Assembly: GCF_001078375.1 (NCBI RefSeq)
Contig: NZ_BBXI01000002.1
Location: 62,001-126,000, forward strand
Origin: Veillonella tobetsuensis
GTDB taxonomy: Bacteria; Bacillota; Negativicutes; Veillonellales; Veillonellaceae
DNA: 64,000 nucleotides
Direction of reading: 5' to 3'
Under the pieces are notes generated by a model that did no database searches, was not told the origin of the DNA, and was given only the letters and a program-made list of their open reading frames with translations. Shown piece after piece: positions 17,212 through 26,755 of this stretch. The stretch's first letter is position 1; every line of letters begins with the position of its first letter. The translations under genes and the position numbers were made by a program.

Positions 17212-17418
17212 ATGGGAAATCTAAAATTTGATATAGACGATACCTGCGTAAAATGTGGGGCTTGTGCTGAAGATTGTCCTGTTCAATGCATCACAGAAGG
17301 AACTACAAAATTTATCATTGGTAAAGGGTGTATTAGTTGCGGCGATTGCTACTCTATTTGTCCCGTTGGGGCTGTGCAGATGCATAAGCTACTCAAAGAT
17401 ACTACAGGCCTGAAGTAA
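17212..17418 (+). CDS. 2[4Fe-4S] ferredoxin
   Basis: 68 residues, ATG 17212 behind GAGAGGTGATG. Two CxxCxxCxxxCP motifs (CVKCGACAEDCP and CISCGDCYSICP) bind two [4Fe-4S] clusters, as in clostridial-type low-potential ferredoxins. This is a cytoplasmic electron carrier for anaerobic oxidoreductases (for example pyruvate:ferredoxin oxidoreductase or CO dehydrogenase). Neighbouring genes do not fix the partner. It is slightly longer than the classic 55-residue form because of short N- and C-terminal extensions. Confidence 0.93.
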   Translation: MGNLKFDIDDTCVKCGACAEDCPVQCITEGTTKFIIGKGCISCGDCYSICPVGAVQMHKLLKDTTGLK

Positions 17419-17455
17419 TCTAAAACCCGAACGTTAAAAAGTAATGTATAACTTT

Positions 17456-17497
17456 CATACGGAATATATGGAGTCCATATACTTCGTATGGTATAAT
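17456..17497 (+). promoter_or_regulatory. Inverted repeat next to a likely guaA promoter
   Basis: CATACGGAATATATGG and CCATATACTTCGTATG form 16-base arms with 14 matches and a three-base spacer (17456-17490). A TATAAT box (17492-17497) follows directly, about 115 bases before the guaA start. The placement suggests an operator over the promoter. No purine-riboswitch consensus is visible. Confidence 0.4.
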
Positions 17498-17611
17498 GAA
17501 ATGTAATGAAATTTAGCGTTTTGCTTGTTAAAACGCACCCCCAGTACAGGAATGTATGGATATTATAAATTGGTGAATATACTTTCACAAATAGATGCAT
17601 ACGGAGGAACT

Positions 17612-19147
17612 ATGGAAAACAAGGAATTTGTTATTGTTGTCGATTTCGGCGGTCAATATAATCAGTTGATTGCACGCCGTGTTCGTGAAAATCATGTATA
17701 CTGCGAAGTATATCCATACAACAAAGCATTGGAAAAAATTAAGGAATTGAAGCCGCAAGGTATCATCTTCACTGGTGGCCCTAACAGCGTGTACGAAGAG
17801 AATTCCCCTAAAATTGAAAAGGAAATCTTTGAACTTGGCATTCCAGTTCTTGGCATGTGCTATGGTATGCAATTTATGGCGCATACATTGGGTGGCGAAG
17901 TTAAATCTGCGGACAACCGTGAGTTTGGTAAAACACCTACTAAAGTGGACGCTACATCTCCATTGTTCAAAGGCTTGGACGAAGACCAAGTTGTGTGGAT
18001 GTCCCACGTTGACTATGTAGCAAAAGTTCCTGAAGGGTTCGAAATCGTTGCGCATACAAAAGACTGCCCTGTTGCATCTATGCAAAACAAAGAGCGTAAA
18101 TTATACGCTATGCAATATCATGCAGAAGTATTGCACACTGAACATGGTAAAGAAATGCTTCACAACTTCTTGTATGAAGTATGTGGTTTCACAGGCACAT
18201 GGACAATGGCAAACTATGCAAAAACTGCTATTGAAGAAATCCGTAACACTGTAGGCGATGGCAAAGTATTGTTGGCATTGTCTGGCGGTGTAGATAGCTC
18301 CGTTGCGGCAGCTCTTATTTCTAAAGCTGTTGGCGACCAATTGACTTGTATCTTTGTTGACCATGGTTTAATGCGTAAAAACGAAGGCGATGAAGTTGAA
18401 GCAGCTTTCAAAGATTCCGGCATGCATTTCATTCGTGTAGATGCTGAAAAACGTTTCTTAGATAAATTGGCTGGTCTTGAAGATCCAGAAGCGAAACGTA
18501 AAGCTATCGGCGAAGAATTTATCCGCGTATTCGAAGACGAAGGTCGTAAAATCGGCTCCGTTGACTTCTTAGCGCAAGGTACAATCTACCCTGACGTTAT
18601 TGAGTCCGGTACTGGCGAAGCAGAAGTTATCAAATCTCATCACAACGTAGGCGGCTTGCCTGCAGTTGTAGACTTCAAAGGCCTTATCGAACCATTGCGT
18701 AACCTCTTCAAAGACGAAGTGCGTGAACTTGGTTCTGAATTAGGTTTGGCTGATTACCTCGTATGGCGTCAACCATTCCCAGGTCCTGGTCTTGCTATTC
18801 GCGTAATGGGCGAAATCACGAAAGACAAACTCGACATCTTGCGTGATGCGGACTACATCTTCCGTGACGAAATTGCAAAAGCTGGCCTTGATCGCAGCAT
18901 CAACCAATACTTTGCAGTATTAACATCTACACGTACCGTAGGCGTTATGGGTGACTTCCGTACATACGATTACACATTGGCATTGCGTGGCGTAACAACA
19001 ACAGACTTCATGACTGCTGACTGGGCACGCATCCCTTACGACGTATTGGATACAATCTCCCGTCGTATCGTAAACGAAGTACAACACATCAACCGTATCG
19101 TGTACGACATTACATCTAAACCACCTGCAACCATTGAGTGGGAATAA
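17612..19147 (+). CDS. guaA: GMP synthase (glutamine-hydrolysing)
   Basis: 511 residues, ATG 17612 behind ACGGAGGA; a longer frame upstream lacks a ribosome site. It converts XMP to GMP with ATP and glutamine in purine biosynthesis. The N-terminal class I glutamine amidotransferase has nucleophile Cys83 in GMCYGMQ and the His/Glu pair in YHAEV. The central ATP pyrophosphatase domain has the PP-loop LSGGVDSSV. The C-terminal dimerisation domain ends with the usual KPPATIEWE. Full-length and typical of the family. It borders the AT-rich accessory island on its right. Confidence 0.98.
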   Translation: MENKEFVIVVDFGGQYNQLIARRVRENHVYCEVYPYNKALEKIKELKPQGIIFTGGPNSVYEENSPKIEKEIFELGIPVLGMCYGMQFMAHTLGGEVKSADNREFGKTPTKVDATSPLFKGLDEDQVVWMSHVDYVAKVPEGFEIVAHTKDCPVASMQNKERKLYAMQYHAEVLHTEHGKEMLHNFLYEVCGFTGTWTMANYAKTAIEEIRNTVGDGKVLLALSGGVDSSVAAALISKAVGDQLTCIFVDHGLMRKNEGDEVEAAFKDSGMHFIRVDAEKRFLDKLAGLEDPEAKRKAIGEEFIRVFEDEGRKIGSVDFLAQGTIYPDVIESGTGEAEVIKSHHNVGGLPAVVDFKGLIEPLRNLFKDEVRELGSELGLADYLVWRQPFPGPGLAIRVMGEITKDKLDILRDADYIFRDEIAKAGLDRSINQYFAVLTSTRTVGVMGDFRTYDYTLALRGVTTTDFMTADWARIPYDVLDTISRRIVNEVQHINRIVYDITSKPPATIEWE

Positions 19148-19280
19148 TAAGTAAATATTGATTTATAAATTCATTAATTGTACTTTTTGAGTAATACCAA
19201 ATTCAACTGAAAGGTAAAAGAATAGGTTTGGAAGGGAGTTAGTTATTGAATTTTAAGTGTGTATAAAAGCCTCCCGTCGT

Positions 19281-19333
19281 TGATATGTACCCCCTTTACT
19301 GGACAACCAGTAAAGGGGGTATTTTCATGAGAT
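19281..19333 (+). repeat. IS-end hairpin, copy 1
   Basis: A 53-base unit starting TGATATGTACC. It contains an inverted repeat (CCCCCTTTACTGG / CCAGTAAAGGGGG) and ends at the start codon of an IS150-like orfA remnant. It matches copy 2 (20992-21044) at 48 of 53 positions in direct orientation. The two copies bracket the toxin-antitoxin-chaperone operon. Confidence 0.85.
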
Positions 19334-19485
19334 ATAGTTATGAATTTAAAAGGAATACAATTGAAGAGTACATCAACTATTATAATAAGAAAAGGATTCA
19401 GACAAAACAAAATGGATGCCCCTGTAAATTTCAGGGAAACATCCATGTATTTGGGTTAGGAAATAATATATATCCAAGGAAATAG
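19327..19485 (+). pseudogene. Internally deleted IS3/IS150-type transposase remnant
   Basis: The frame starts MRYSYEFKRNTIEEY, like the beginning of IS150-group OrfA, and runs directly into YINYYNKKRIQTK, a typical OrfB C-terminus. The bulk of both genes, including the DDE catalytic core, is deleted. After that, a one-base shift is needed to read the usual KWMP..VNFRETSM-like end, so the copy is also frameshifted. It is non-functional but marks past transposition at the edge of the defence-like operon. Confidence 0.7.
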
Positions 19486-19517
19486 GTGTATATCATATTA
19501 ATATGAGTACGTTTTTG

Positions 19518-19910
19518 TCATTTTTTTTGATCATTAACTAAAGCTATAATATTCATTGCAGGCAATACAATAGGGTTCATTCCAGGTTGCGTAGTGATAA
19601 TGGAAACATAACTTCTGATATAAGGAAACATAATGGCTAATGTATTTTTTTCTAACATATCATTTTTTTTCTGTTCAGTTGAAAAAATAGCTCTACCTGT
19701 AACATCAACAAATACTATTTCCTCATCATCAGAAATAGTAACTTTAAGTATAACTTCAAAAAAATTCTTTTTAAGCTCATTTATTTTACGATTTACTTGA
19801 ACGCCTAATGATATATTATCAAGATTTTTATTTTTTTTTCGAAAAATACCTTCTATAATTTCTATTTTTTCTAATACAAGAGGACTTGTATATTTAGATT
19901 TTATATTCAT
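19518..19910 (-). CDS. SecB-like chaperone of a toxin-antitoxin-chaperone operon
   Basis: 130 residues, ATG 19910 with TTAGGAGC upstream. The body aligns by eye with SecB: FFEVILKVTISDDEE matches the SecB beta-strand pair, AIFS matches its GGIFS, and IMFPYIRSYVSIITTQPGMN with VLPAMNIIALV matches the LFPYAR...LAPVNFDALF region. SecB tetramers hold unfolded clients. In toxin-antitoxin-chaperone systems a dedicated SecB-like protein folds or protects the antitoxin. It starts nine bases after the small antitoxin-like gene and is the last gene of the operon. It is unlikely to be the general export SecB because it sits in a mobile AT-rich island. Confidence 0.75.
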   Translation of the reverse strand: MNIKSKYTSPLVLEKIEIIEGIFRKKNKNLDNISLGVQVNRKINELKKNFFEVILKVTISDDEEIVFVDVTGRAIFSTEQKKNDMLEKNTLAIMFPYIRSYVSIITTQPGMNPIVLPAMNIIALVNDQKK

Positions 19911-19919
19911 ATATTGCTC

Positions 19920-20159
19920 CTAACACGCAATACCATAATCTTCACATAAATAATAGGTAAGATTTTTTTCCTTAGTAGTAAGACTATTATCTAGATAATC
20001 AAAATAAGCCTGATGTAATTCAAAAGCACATTTTATATCATTTTCAGTAATCTCATGAGTATCCGTTCCAACCTTAATCATGGGGCTAGTAGCAGTATTA
20101 CTTAACTCAACATTATATTTTTTACATAGAGAAAGAAATAATTCTTTATCAAACATCAT
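19920..20159 (-). CDS. Small putative antitoxin, middle gene of the TAC operon
   Basis: 79 residues. The start ATG 20159 overlaps the upstream toxin-like stop by four bases (ATGA); a second Met follows immediately. The protein is acidic and mostly helical-looking (ITENDIKCAFELHQAYFDYL) with no recognisable DNA-binding motif. Position, size, translational coupling and the following SecB-like chaperone suggest it neutralises the 195-residue protein. I do not recognise its family from sequence alone; the role is inferred from context. Confidence 0.6.
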   Translation of the reverse strand: MMFDKELFLSLCKKYNVELSNTATSPMIKVGTDTHEITENDIKCAFELHQAYFDYLDNSLTTKEKNLTYYLCEDYGIAC

Positions 20160-20743
20160 ATCACCTCTTCCTTTTCATTATAAATCAATACAGTTGATTT
20201 AATACAGTCTTTCTTTGAAACACAAATTTGTTTCTCCCGAAAATTCATTCCGATTAAATTTAAAAATTGTTTTTGGAAATCTCTTTCATCAGGAGTTCTT
20301 ATTTCAGTATATCCTGCAAAGGGCTTATTAAAAGTTCTTATAATAACAGATATACCATTTTGAATTTTATAGTAATCAAAAAAAACTGCTCGAAATTTAT
20401 TCTGTTCGAAAATGGGCATTTCCCCTGGGCAATATGCTTTTATCTCATTATAAGTCCTTTGAGTTTCAGTTATAAAGGCATCTAATTGTTCATTATCATC
20501 AAGATTTAATACCTCTTCGTCTAATGCTTCAATTTCTGCTTCAAAAATTATTCCTCCACAATGATCATTATGTGAAGAAGCTATATTAGCCCACCATAAG
20601 GCCTGTTCATATTTATCAAAAAAGTATATACCTTGACCTAACCAATGATCTAATCTATGATTAGTTTTATCTGGATCTAAGCCTTCACTCTCTATACTCT
20701 CACGATGCTTTAGACATGTGCCATGGTATCCTGTCTCATTCAT
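20156..20743 (-). CDS. Putative ADP-ribosyltransferase-like toxin, first gene of the TAC operon
   Basis: 195 residues, ATG 20743. The N-terminus has an ART-like pattern: GYHGTCLKHRESIESEGLDP (His7 in YHGT), then WLGQGIYFF (residues 34-42, Tyr40), then EQALWWANIAS. This resembles the H and Y motifs and the following helix of diphtheria-toxin/PARP-type ADP-ribosyltransferases and the DUF3990-like group. The catalytic Glu cannot be placed with certainty; EMPIFEQNKFRAVFF is a candidate region. No signal peptide is present, so an intracellular target is expected. A four-base overlap couples it to the antitoxin-like gene. The best precedent is CmdTAC-type antiphage toxin-antitoxin-chaperone systems; homology to CmdT itself is not established here. 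Confidence 0.6.
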   Translation of the reverse strand: MNETGYHGTCLKHRESIESEGLDPDKTNHRLDHWLGQGIYFFDKYEQALWWANIASSHNDHCGGIIFEAEIEALDEEVLNLDDNEQLDAFITETQRTYNEIKAYCPGEMPIFEQNKFRAVFFDYYKIQNGISVIIRTFNKPFAGYTEIRTPDERDFQKQFLNLIGMNFREKQICVSKKDCIKSTVLIYNEKEEVI

Positions 20744-20991
20744 CAGATAATATCCCTCAATATCTTCATATTAATAAGCAGTCCATTTACTAACAATCAA
20801 CTAATGTTACTCCATATTATAAAAAATCACAATATAAAACAATAGATTAAGACTATGTTGATAACTATTATTCTTCTTCAAATTTTATCATAAAGCTTAT
20901 TAAAAAACTATCTTGAAATCTCCAAAGATATTATTTTCTAATTTATATAACATATTGATAACAATATTATAATTAAAGTCTCCTATGCTTT

Positions 20992-21044
20992 TGATATGTA
21001 TCCCCTTTACTGGAAAACTAGTAAAGGGGATACTTTCATGAGAT
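20992..21044 (+). repeat. IS-end hairpin, copy 2
   Basis: A direct repeat of the unit at 19281-19333 (five mismatches in 53). The hairpin arms are CCCCTTTACTGG and CTAGTAAAGGGG. After the terminal ATGAGAT the sequence departs from copy 1 and an IS30-like remnant begins. This suggests the IS30-like element interrupted or replaced the rest of this IS150-like copy. Confidence 0.85.
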
Positions 21045-21094
21045 CTTGTGTAAAATGTAAATAACTACAAATACATGACACGAAGGTCTCCAAT

Positions 21095-22020
21095 ATGAGC
21101 TATATACATCTTACCATAAAAAAACGAAGTCAAATAGAAATTTTAAGAAAAAAAGGTACTCTGTTCGTAGAATTGCTAGTTTAATCTGTGCCCGCCATAT
21201 TCTACTGTAGCAAGAGAATTAAATTGCGGTGAAGGCGAATATTCTGTGATTAAAGCACAGCAGTTAGCAACTGCTAAGTCTGCTAATAAAGGAAGACTAA
21301 TAAAGTTAACACCTCAATTAGCGACTTTGATTGAATTTAGATTACAACAAACTTGGTCTCCAGAAGAAGTGGTTGGTGCTGAATTAGTTGGAGTACTAAG
21401 CTTTAAGACAATACATTCCTGGATTTATCGTGGATTTCTTGCTGTAACGAAAAAAGTACTTCGATGGAAAGGGAAAAAGCCCAGTACATAAGAAAATCGT
21501 GGATGATTCAATTCTAAAAGAACCATTAAAGAAAGGCCTCAAGAAGTTGAAGACAAGGAGGTTTTCTAGATACAATGGTTTCTTCCAGCGGTCAAAGAAA
21601 GGCTGTTTAGCTACATTTATTGAATGTAAAACTCGATTCTATGGGACAATAAAAATGGATGACCAAACTAAGGATTCTATGTTTCTAGCTGTTAGAACTC
21701 TGTACAATATATTAACAAGTAAATTACTTAAACCCTTTACGGTGGACCGTGGTAAAGAATTTGCGTGCTATGAAAAGGTTGAAACCGAGTTCGGAATACC
21801 AATGTGTTTTGCCGATGCATATGCAGCATGGCAACGTGGTTCTAATGGAAAAAGTAATGAGTTACTCCCAGAATTTTTCCTTAAGAAAATCGATTTAGCT
21901 AAAGTAACAGTAGATAAACTAAAAGAAGCACTAATATTGATTAATAATCGACCTAGGAAATGTTTTGGGTTTAAAACACCATTTGACATATTAAAACACG
22001 AGATTAGAAAATTGATTTAA
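21095..22020 (+). pseudogene. Degenerate IS30-family transposase
   Basis: Three frames must be joined. The start, MSYIHLTIKKRSQIEILRK, is followed by a frameshift into a segment that should encode the helix-turn-helix (HSTVARELNCG). An intact frame 21246-21491 (TPQLATLIEFRLQQTWSPEE, IHSWIYRG) comes next, then a further break before 21499-22020 with the catalytic half. There VDRGKEFACYEK and INNRPRKCFGFKTPFDIL are typical of IS30. The usual WQRGTNENTN-like motif reads WQRGSNGKSNE, so catalysis is probably lost. It lies between the TAC operon and the STAND NTPase gene. Confidence 0.8.
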
Positions 22021-22254
22021 TTTTTATCGTATAATTTATTGCAACTCAAGATATATAATATATCTTATATAAAATATTCATTTTTCAAAACATATTACAC
22101 TTTAGAATTTACAGCAAATCATAGTAGGATATAATTAGATTATATAATTTATGATAGATTTTAATACTATTAAGCAGCTAAAATTATTAGAAAAGAGATT
22201 AGAATAAAAAAGGTTTTTTTCATTATTAGTGGGGATTATAGTTGTATATATGGG
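22021..22254. other. AT-rich spacer before the STAND NTPase gene
   Basis: Strongly AT-rich, with several TATAAT-like boxes. No clear hairpin, IS end or small gene is visible. It probably contains the promoter of the NTPase gene. Confidence 0.5.
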
Positions 22255-25200
22255 GTGAGAGAATTGAAAAATATAAACTTTATCCAAAGTGCCATAATGC
22301 AATTAGAGGGGGGAGCTTTTCAAAAACTATTTGATGCATATTTGTATAAAAAATATAAATTTAAAAATATTCAAACCCTAGGTGTTCAAACGGGAACTAA
22401 TAAAACGACAAAAGGGACACCGGACGCTTATGTTTTGACTGATGAAGGCAATTATATTTTGATAAACTATGGAACCATCAGATCCCAGTCAGCAGCTAAA
22501 ATAAAGGCGGATATTTTATCATGTTTTGAACAGTCAAAACTTTCTCTTAATAAGGAGAAAATACAAAAAATTATTTGTGGACATTGTTCTACAAATATTC
22601 ATATAGAACAGTTTGATGATATTATAGATTCTATAGAAGGTGTTGAAGTAGAACTTATTGGAATTGATACACTTTCACATGATTTAGCATTATTGTATCC
22701 ACATATTGCGAAAGATGAACTTAATATTGCAATAGATACAAATCAATTTTTTGATATAGATGATTTTGTTAAAGCGTATGATGCAAATGGTATAAATGCT
22801 CCTATTGATTGTCATTTTTTTCACCGAGAATCAGAGTTTACCGAGTTGTGTAGTAGTATACATAATAATAAAGTAACTATATTGACAGGACCATCTGGAA
22901 TTGGAAAGACTAGATTAGCTGTAGAGGCATGTAAAGAAGAAGATAATGTAACTACAAAAGTTTTTTGTGTAAAAAGTAATGGGAACTTATTATATGAGGA
23001 TATTAAATATTACATTTCTGATCCAGGTAGATATTTGATTTTTCTAGATGATGCAAATATGGTTGCAAGTCTAGATAATGTTATAAACACTATTTTAACA
23101 TTATCACCTGATTTTGATATTAGGATTCTTATTTCAGTAAGAGATTATGCTAAGGATAGAGTTATAAAAGTAGTATCTAAGTATACAACTCCTAATATAA
23201 TTGAAATTGGACCGTTTAAGGATGATGAGATAAAGAATATTTTGAAATCAAATTTAGGAATAATAAATTTAGATTATCTTAACAAGATTTCACAAATTTC
23301 GAATGGAAATATAAGACTAGCTTTTCTTGCGGGTATGAAATCTATAGAGGATGGATTTCAATCAATACGTAATGCTGAAGATATTTTTAGAAATTACTAT
23401 GGAAGAATTATTGATGAAGCGAAGCTAACAAGAGAAGATATTCTTATGTTATTTTTTATTGCCATATCTGGGCCAGTGAAAAATAATGAAAACCAACTTT
23501 ATAATAATTTGAAACAATTTTATGGTCAGAAAATTGATGAAATTCTTATAGTTGAACACTTATATTCATTAGAATTAGTGGATTGGTTCAAAAATAAGAT
23601 AATAAAAATTTCAGATCAGAGTTTTGGAAACTATATACTGTACTATGTGTTGTTTGAGAAAAAATGGGTAAGTGTGGACGCTCTTATTTCCATTGGCTTT
23701 CCTAGCTTTAAAAATAAAATTGTATATGCTTTAAATACATTAATAGAAATATTTAATTCCGAAGAGTGTATAAAATATATTAAAGATTCAATAAATGCTG
23801 TTTGGGATAGTGTACCTGAGAGTCAGAATTTAGATTATCTTGAGTCTTTTTATCTGATTAATCCTGACAAAGCCTTATCTATAATCAAGAGTCATATTGA
23901 GCAAGAAGCATACGTAGATTTTGATTTACATAATTTTGATGTTAATTTTCCAAAAAAACATAATAGTTCTAGTACCAATATAATAGAAATATTAGGTGGA
24001 TTTAAGTTTACACAGAATTATGAAGATGCAATTGATCTTTTGATGCGGTATTTTGATCGAAGGCCTGATTTGACAATGGATTTTTATTCCGTGTTTAGTG
24101 AGCGACTCTTATATGATACACATTCATATAAAGATAATTATAATCATGAGATGCGTCTTTTAGATAAGTTGTGGTGTTATACAGAAAATGGAGAAAATTA
24201 TAATAATAGCATATTATATTTAAATATTGCGGAATATGCGCTAAAAACAGAAATATCTTTTAGCGAAGCGATTAGAAATAGTAAATCGATAAACTATGTT
24301 AGGATGCAACTTGGGTATACAGACGCAATAGCTAGTATACGAACTAACATATGGAAGAATTTAGCTACCTTGCGGAATCGGGAAGAGTATCAGAGTACTA
24401 TTAATAACATTCTTTTAGGAATATTTTTTTATGATTTAAAAGATGAAGAATTGAAACAATATTTACAATCAGATTTTAATACGATTTATGACTTTGTAAT
24501 TAATAAAAATTCTCCAGATTTTTTTGATGCAAAAATTGTTGCTAGATATAAAGAGTTAGCGGAACAAATAGGAATAAAATTAGATTTCCGCTACATGATA
24601 AGTGAACAAAATCTAGAGTTCAGGATATATAAGATGTTGAGACAGAAGCATTTAAGTGGTAGAACAATAGATGAGGATGAGCGCTTACATAAAGAATCTA
24701 TTTCAAAAGAAATCAAAGAATATGATTTAAATGATTTTCAAGAGTTATTTAGAGCATGTAGTTTTTTAGAGCAAACAGTCCATGATAATGAGAAATGGTC
24801 TTTAAGTATGGGACTAGACTGTGTTTTTAAAGCTTTAGAGAAAGATTGTGTATTATATTTAAAGGTTTTAGAGCTATATATTCATGCAAAAACACCATTT
24901 AAGTTAAATGGATATTCTCAAATTAAATATATGCTCGAGCATATTGGATATGAACAAACGTATGACTTTATAAATAATAATGTGTTTGATAAAAAGGATT
25001 ACTGGTTGTTATTAATTTGGGAATGTATACCGGAAGAAAATATAGATAATAAAATAGTTGAAGATTTTAAACTATATATGTTAAATAGCTTTAAGAAAAA
25101 GCAGCCTATAATACCAACAACTCAGGTTTTAATACGTTATAGTGAACGAGATAATGAGCTTAAAGAAAAAACAATTAAGACAATTGCATCTAATCCAGAA

Positions 25201-25965
25201 TTTTCGGCAAGATTTTTAGATTATGTATATATAAATGATAATGAGGATGTTATTAAATTTTTTGCAAATGATATTAACTCATTAGTACTAATTTATATAA
25301 GTGCTCTAGCATTTCCTAGGCATATTGATTATAGCGGTCATCTTTTCGCAAAGATATTTGAGCAACAACCTACTATTTGGAATAAATACATAGATTGGAT
25401 TAAGATTAAAGATGATATGGCTAGAGATAGTAATGCAAATAAAATCTTTGAATTTATTTGGTCTGTTGATAAGTGGAGAGAATATGTGGAGTATGCATTT
25501 AAAGTTCTTGTAGATAATGACAAGTTATTTTATATCAAAACTTCAGTGAAGTTTCTATTTGCAAAGACAACTGACGAAACCATATTTGAAAGAAAAAAAA
25601 CATGGTTGATTGAAAAATTACGCGAAAATATTGTAGATATTAGAAAATGTAAAAAATATATTGGTATAGTTGTAAACTTTCTTCCAGACTGGAAATTGGT
25701 ATATATTGTTGAGTTTTTGAAATTTAACAAGAACCTAGAAGAGTTTAAGCAAATCTCTTTATTTTCTTCATTATGCACATATTCGGGAAGTGAAATTCCA
25801 CTAGTTATAGAGAAAATAAATTTTCTTAAATCATTAAAGTCTAATCTTAAGGGTCTCGATTACATTGATCATAGAAAATATATCGAAGATTATTGTATGA
25901 GGCTTGAGGAGTACAAAGAAAAAGTAGAATTAGAAGAATATCTTGAAAATGCTGATTATTCTTAA
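22255..25965 (+). CDS. Large nSTAND-type NTPase with degenerate nuclease-like N-terminus (putative defence protein)
   Basis: 1236 residues with a TTG or GTG-like start region near 22255; the ATP-binding core begins much later. Residues 54-84 (GTPDAYVLTDEGNYILINYG) resemble the PD-(D/E)xK core of Mrr-like nucleases, but the position expected to be Glu appears to be Asn71, so activity is doubtful. Walker A is TGPSGIGKTRLA (about residues 210-222) and Walker B is YLIFLDDANM (about 260-269), as in nSTAND3-like NTPases. The C-terminal 800 residues are helical and sensor-like, without clear TPR consensus. Avs-type antiphage proteins share this effector-STAND-sensor layout. Its AT-rich codon use and IS neighbours suggest horizontal transfer. 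Confidence 0.7.
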   Translation: MRELKNINFIQSAIMQLEGGAFQKLFDAYLYKKYKFKNIQTLGVQTGTNKTTKGTPDAYVLTDEGNYILINYGTIRSQSAAKIKADILSCFEQSKLSLNKEKIQKIICGHCSTNIHIEQFDDIIDSIEGVEVELIGIDTLSHDLALLYPHIAKDELNIAIDTNQFFDIDDFVKAYDANGINAPIDCHFFHRESEFTELCSSIHNNKVTILTGPSGIGKTRLAVEACKEEDNVTTKVFCVKSNGNLLYEDIKYYISDPGRYLIFLDDANMVASLDNVINTILTLSPDFDIRILISVRDYAKDRVIKVVSKYTTPNIIEIGPFKDDEIKNILKSNLGIINLDYLNKISQISNGNIRLAFLAGMKSIEDGFQSIRNAEDIFRNYYGRIIDEAKLTREDILMLFFIAISGPVKNNENQLYNNLKQFYGQKIDEILIVEHLYSLELVDWFKNKIIKISDQSFGNYILYYVLFEKKWVSVDALISIGFPSFKNKIVYALNTLIEIFNSEECIKYIKDSINAVWDSVPESQNLDYLESFYLINPDKALSIIKSHIEQEAYVDFDLHNFDVNFPKKHNSSSTNIIEILGGFKFTQNYEDAIDLLMRYFDRRPDLTMDFYSVFSERLLYDTHSYKDNYNHEMRLLDKLWCYTENGENYNNSILYLNIAEYALKTEISFSEAIRNSKSINYVRMQLGYTDAIASIRTNIWKNLATLRNREEYQSTINNILLGIFFYDLKDEELKQYLQSDFNTIYDFVINKNSPDFFDAKIVARYKELAEQIGIKLDFRYMISEQNLEFRIYKMLRQKHLSGRTIDEDERLHKESISKEIKEYDLNDFQELFRACSFLEQTVHDNEKWSLSMGLDCVFKALEKDCVLYLKVLELYIHAKTPFKLNGYSQIKYMLEHIGYEQTYDFINNNVFDKKDYWLLLIWECIPEENIDNKIVEDFKLYMLNSFKKKQPIIPTTQVLIRYSERDNELKEKTIKTIASNPEFSARFLDYVYINDNEDVIKFFANDINSLVLIYISALAFPRHIDYSGHLFAKIFEQQPTIWNKYIDWIKIKDDMARDSNANKIFEFIWSVDKWREYVEYAFKVLVDNDKLFYIKTSVKFLFAKTTDETIFERKKTWLIEKLRENIVDIRKCKKYIGIVVNFLPDWKLVYIVEFLKFNKNLEEFKQISLFSSLCTYSGSEIPLVIEKINFLKSLKSNLKGLDYIDHRKYIEDYCMRLEEYKEKVELEEYLENADYS

Positions 25966-25999
25966 TAAGTCATGTGGATTTTATAGGAAGGAATAAAAA

Positions 26000-26755
26000 A
26001 TGAGATATGTTGCATATTTGGATATATTGGGTTTCAAGGAAACGCTTAAAAACCTAGAACATGATGATGCGATAAAATATATAAAAGATTTTGCTTCTCT
26101 TGTGTATAATAAGTTTTCAAAGGTAGAGTCAGATCGAAATATTAAAGGCTATATATTTAGTGATTCAATAATTCTGTATACAAATGATACCAAAGATGGA
26201 TCTTTATCAGCCTTAATAAATTTAATTAGAGATATATGTAGAGATGAATTTGAAGTTAATAAAGTTCTACTTCGTGGTGGGCTTGCTCGAGGAGCTTTTG
26301 ATAAAGTTCCAGCAAGTGAGCTTAAAGCTTTAGAAAAAGGATTAATAGTCGGAACGGCCTTTGTTGATGCTTATAGACTTGAAAGTTCAGCAAAGGTTAT
26401 AGGGATAATGCTTTCTGACTATGTTAAAAATGATATGTCTCGATGTACCATGTATTCAAATATCAATAACTTGCTTAATTATATCGATATAGATTTTTTG
26501 TTTAAGAATAATAATCTTAGAGATTTTATTAAATTGGCATTTAATTCTGATTGGCGACCTCATTACTATAATACATTGTATTTTGTTATTAAGAATGAGC
26601 ATAATAGTAATAAGGTGGAAAAATTATTTTCTGAAATTAAGAAGATATTAGAGGAATTAGATAGTAATCGAAATCTAGTTAGAACTTTTTGGGAGAAAGG
26701 TTTTAGTGAAAATGTTGAAGAAGATTTTCAATTGATATTACAAAAATATATTTAA
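26000..26755 (+). CDS. Stand-alone nucleotide-cyclase-like protein
   Basis: 251 residues, ATG 26000 behind TAGGAAGG, 34 bases after the NTPase stop. The motifs AYLDILGFKETL (Asp8) and IFSDSIILYT (Asp55) match the two metal-binding aspartates of class III adenylyl/guanylyl cyclase folds, and LLRGGLARGAF matches the following strand-helix unit. The substrate-specificity residues cannot be assigned. Linkage to the NTPase suggests a two-gene unit in which one partner may make a nucleotide signal or act as an accessory regulator; that is inference. No cyclic-nucleotide effector (for example a CAP-like or transmembrane sink) follows. Confidence 0.6.
   Translation: MRYVAYLDILGFKETLKNLEHDDAIKYIKDFASLVYNKFSKVESDRNIKGYIFSDSIILYTNDTKDGSLSALINLIRDICRDEFEVNKVLLRGGLARGAFDKVPASELKALEKGLIVGTAFVDAYRLESSAKVIGIMLSDYVKNDMSRCTMYSNINNLLNYIDIDFLFKNNNLRDFIKLAFNSDWRPHYYNTLYFVIKNEHNSNKVEKLFSEIKKILEELDSNRNLVRTFWEKGFSENVEEDFQLILQKYI

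Noticed and set aside
17419-17611. Purine riboswitch upstream of guaA
   Set aside because: The expected conserved three-way-junction sequences are not present; only a palindrome and a promoter are seen.
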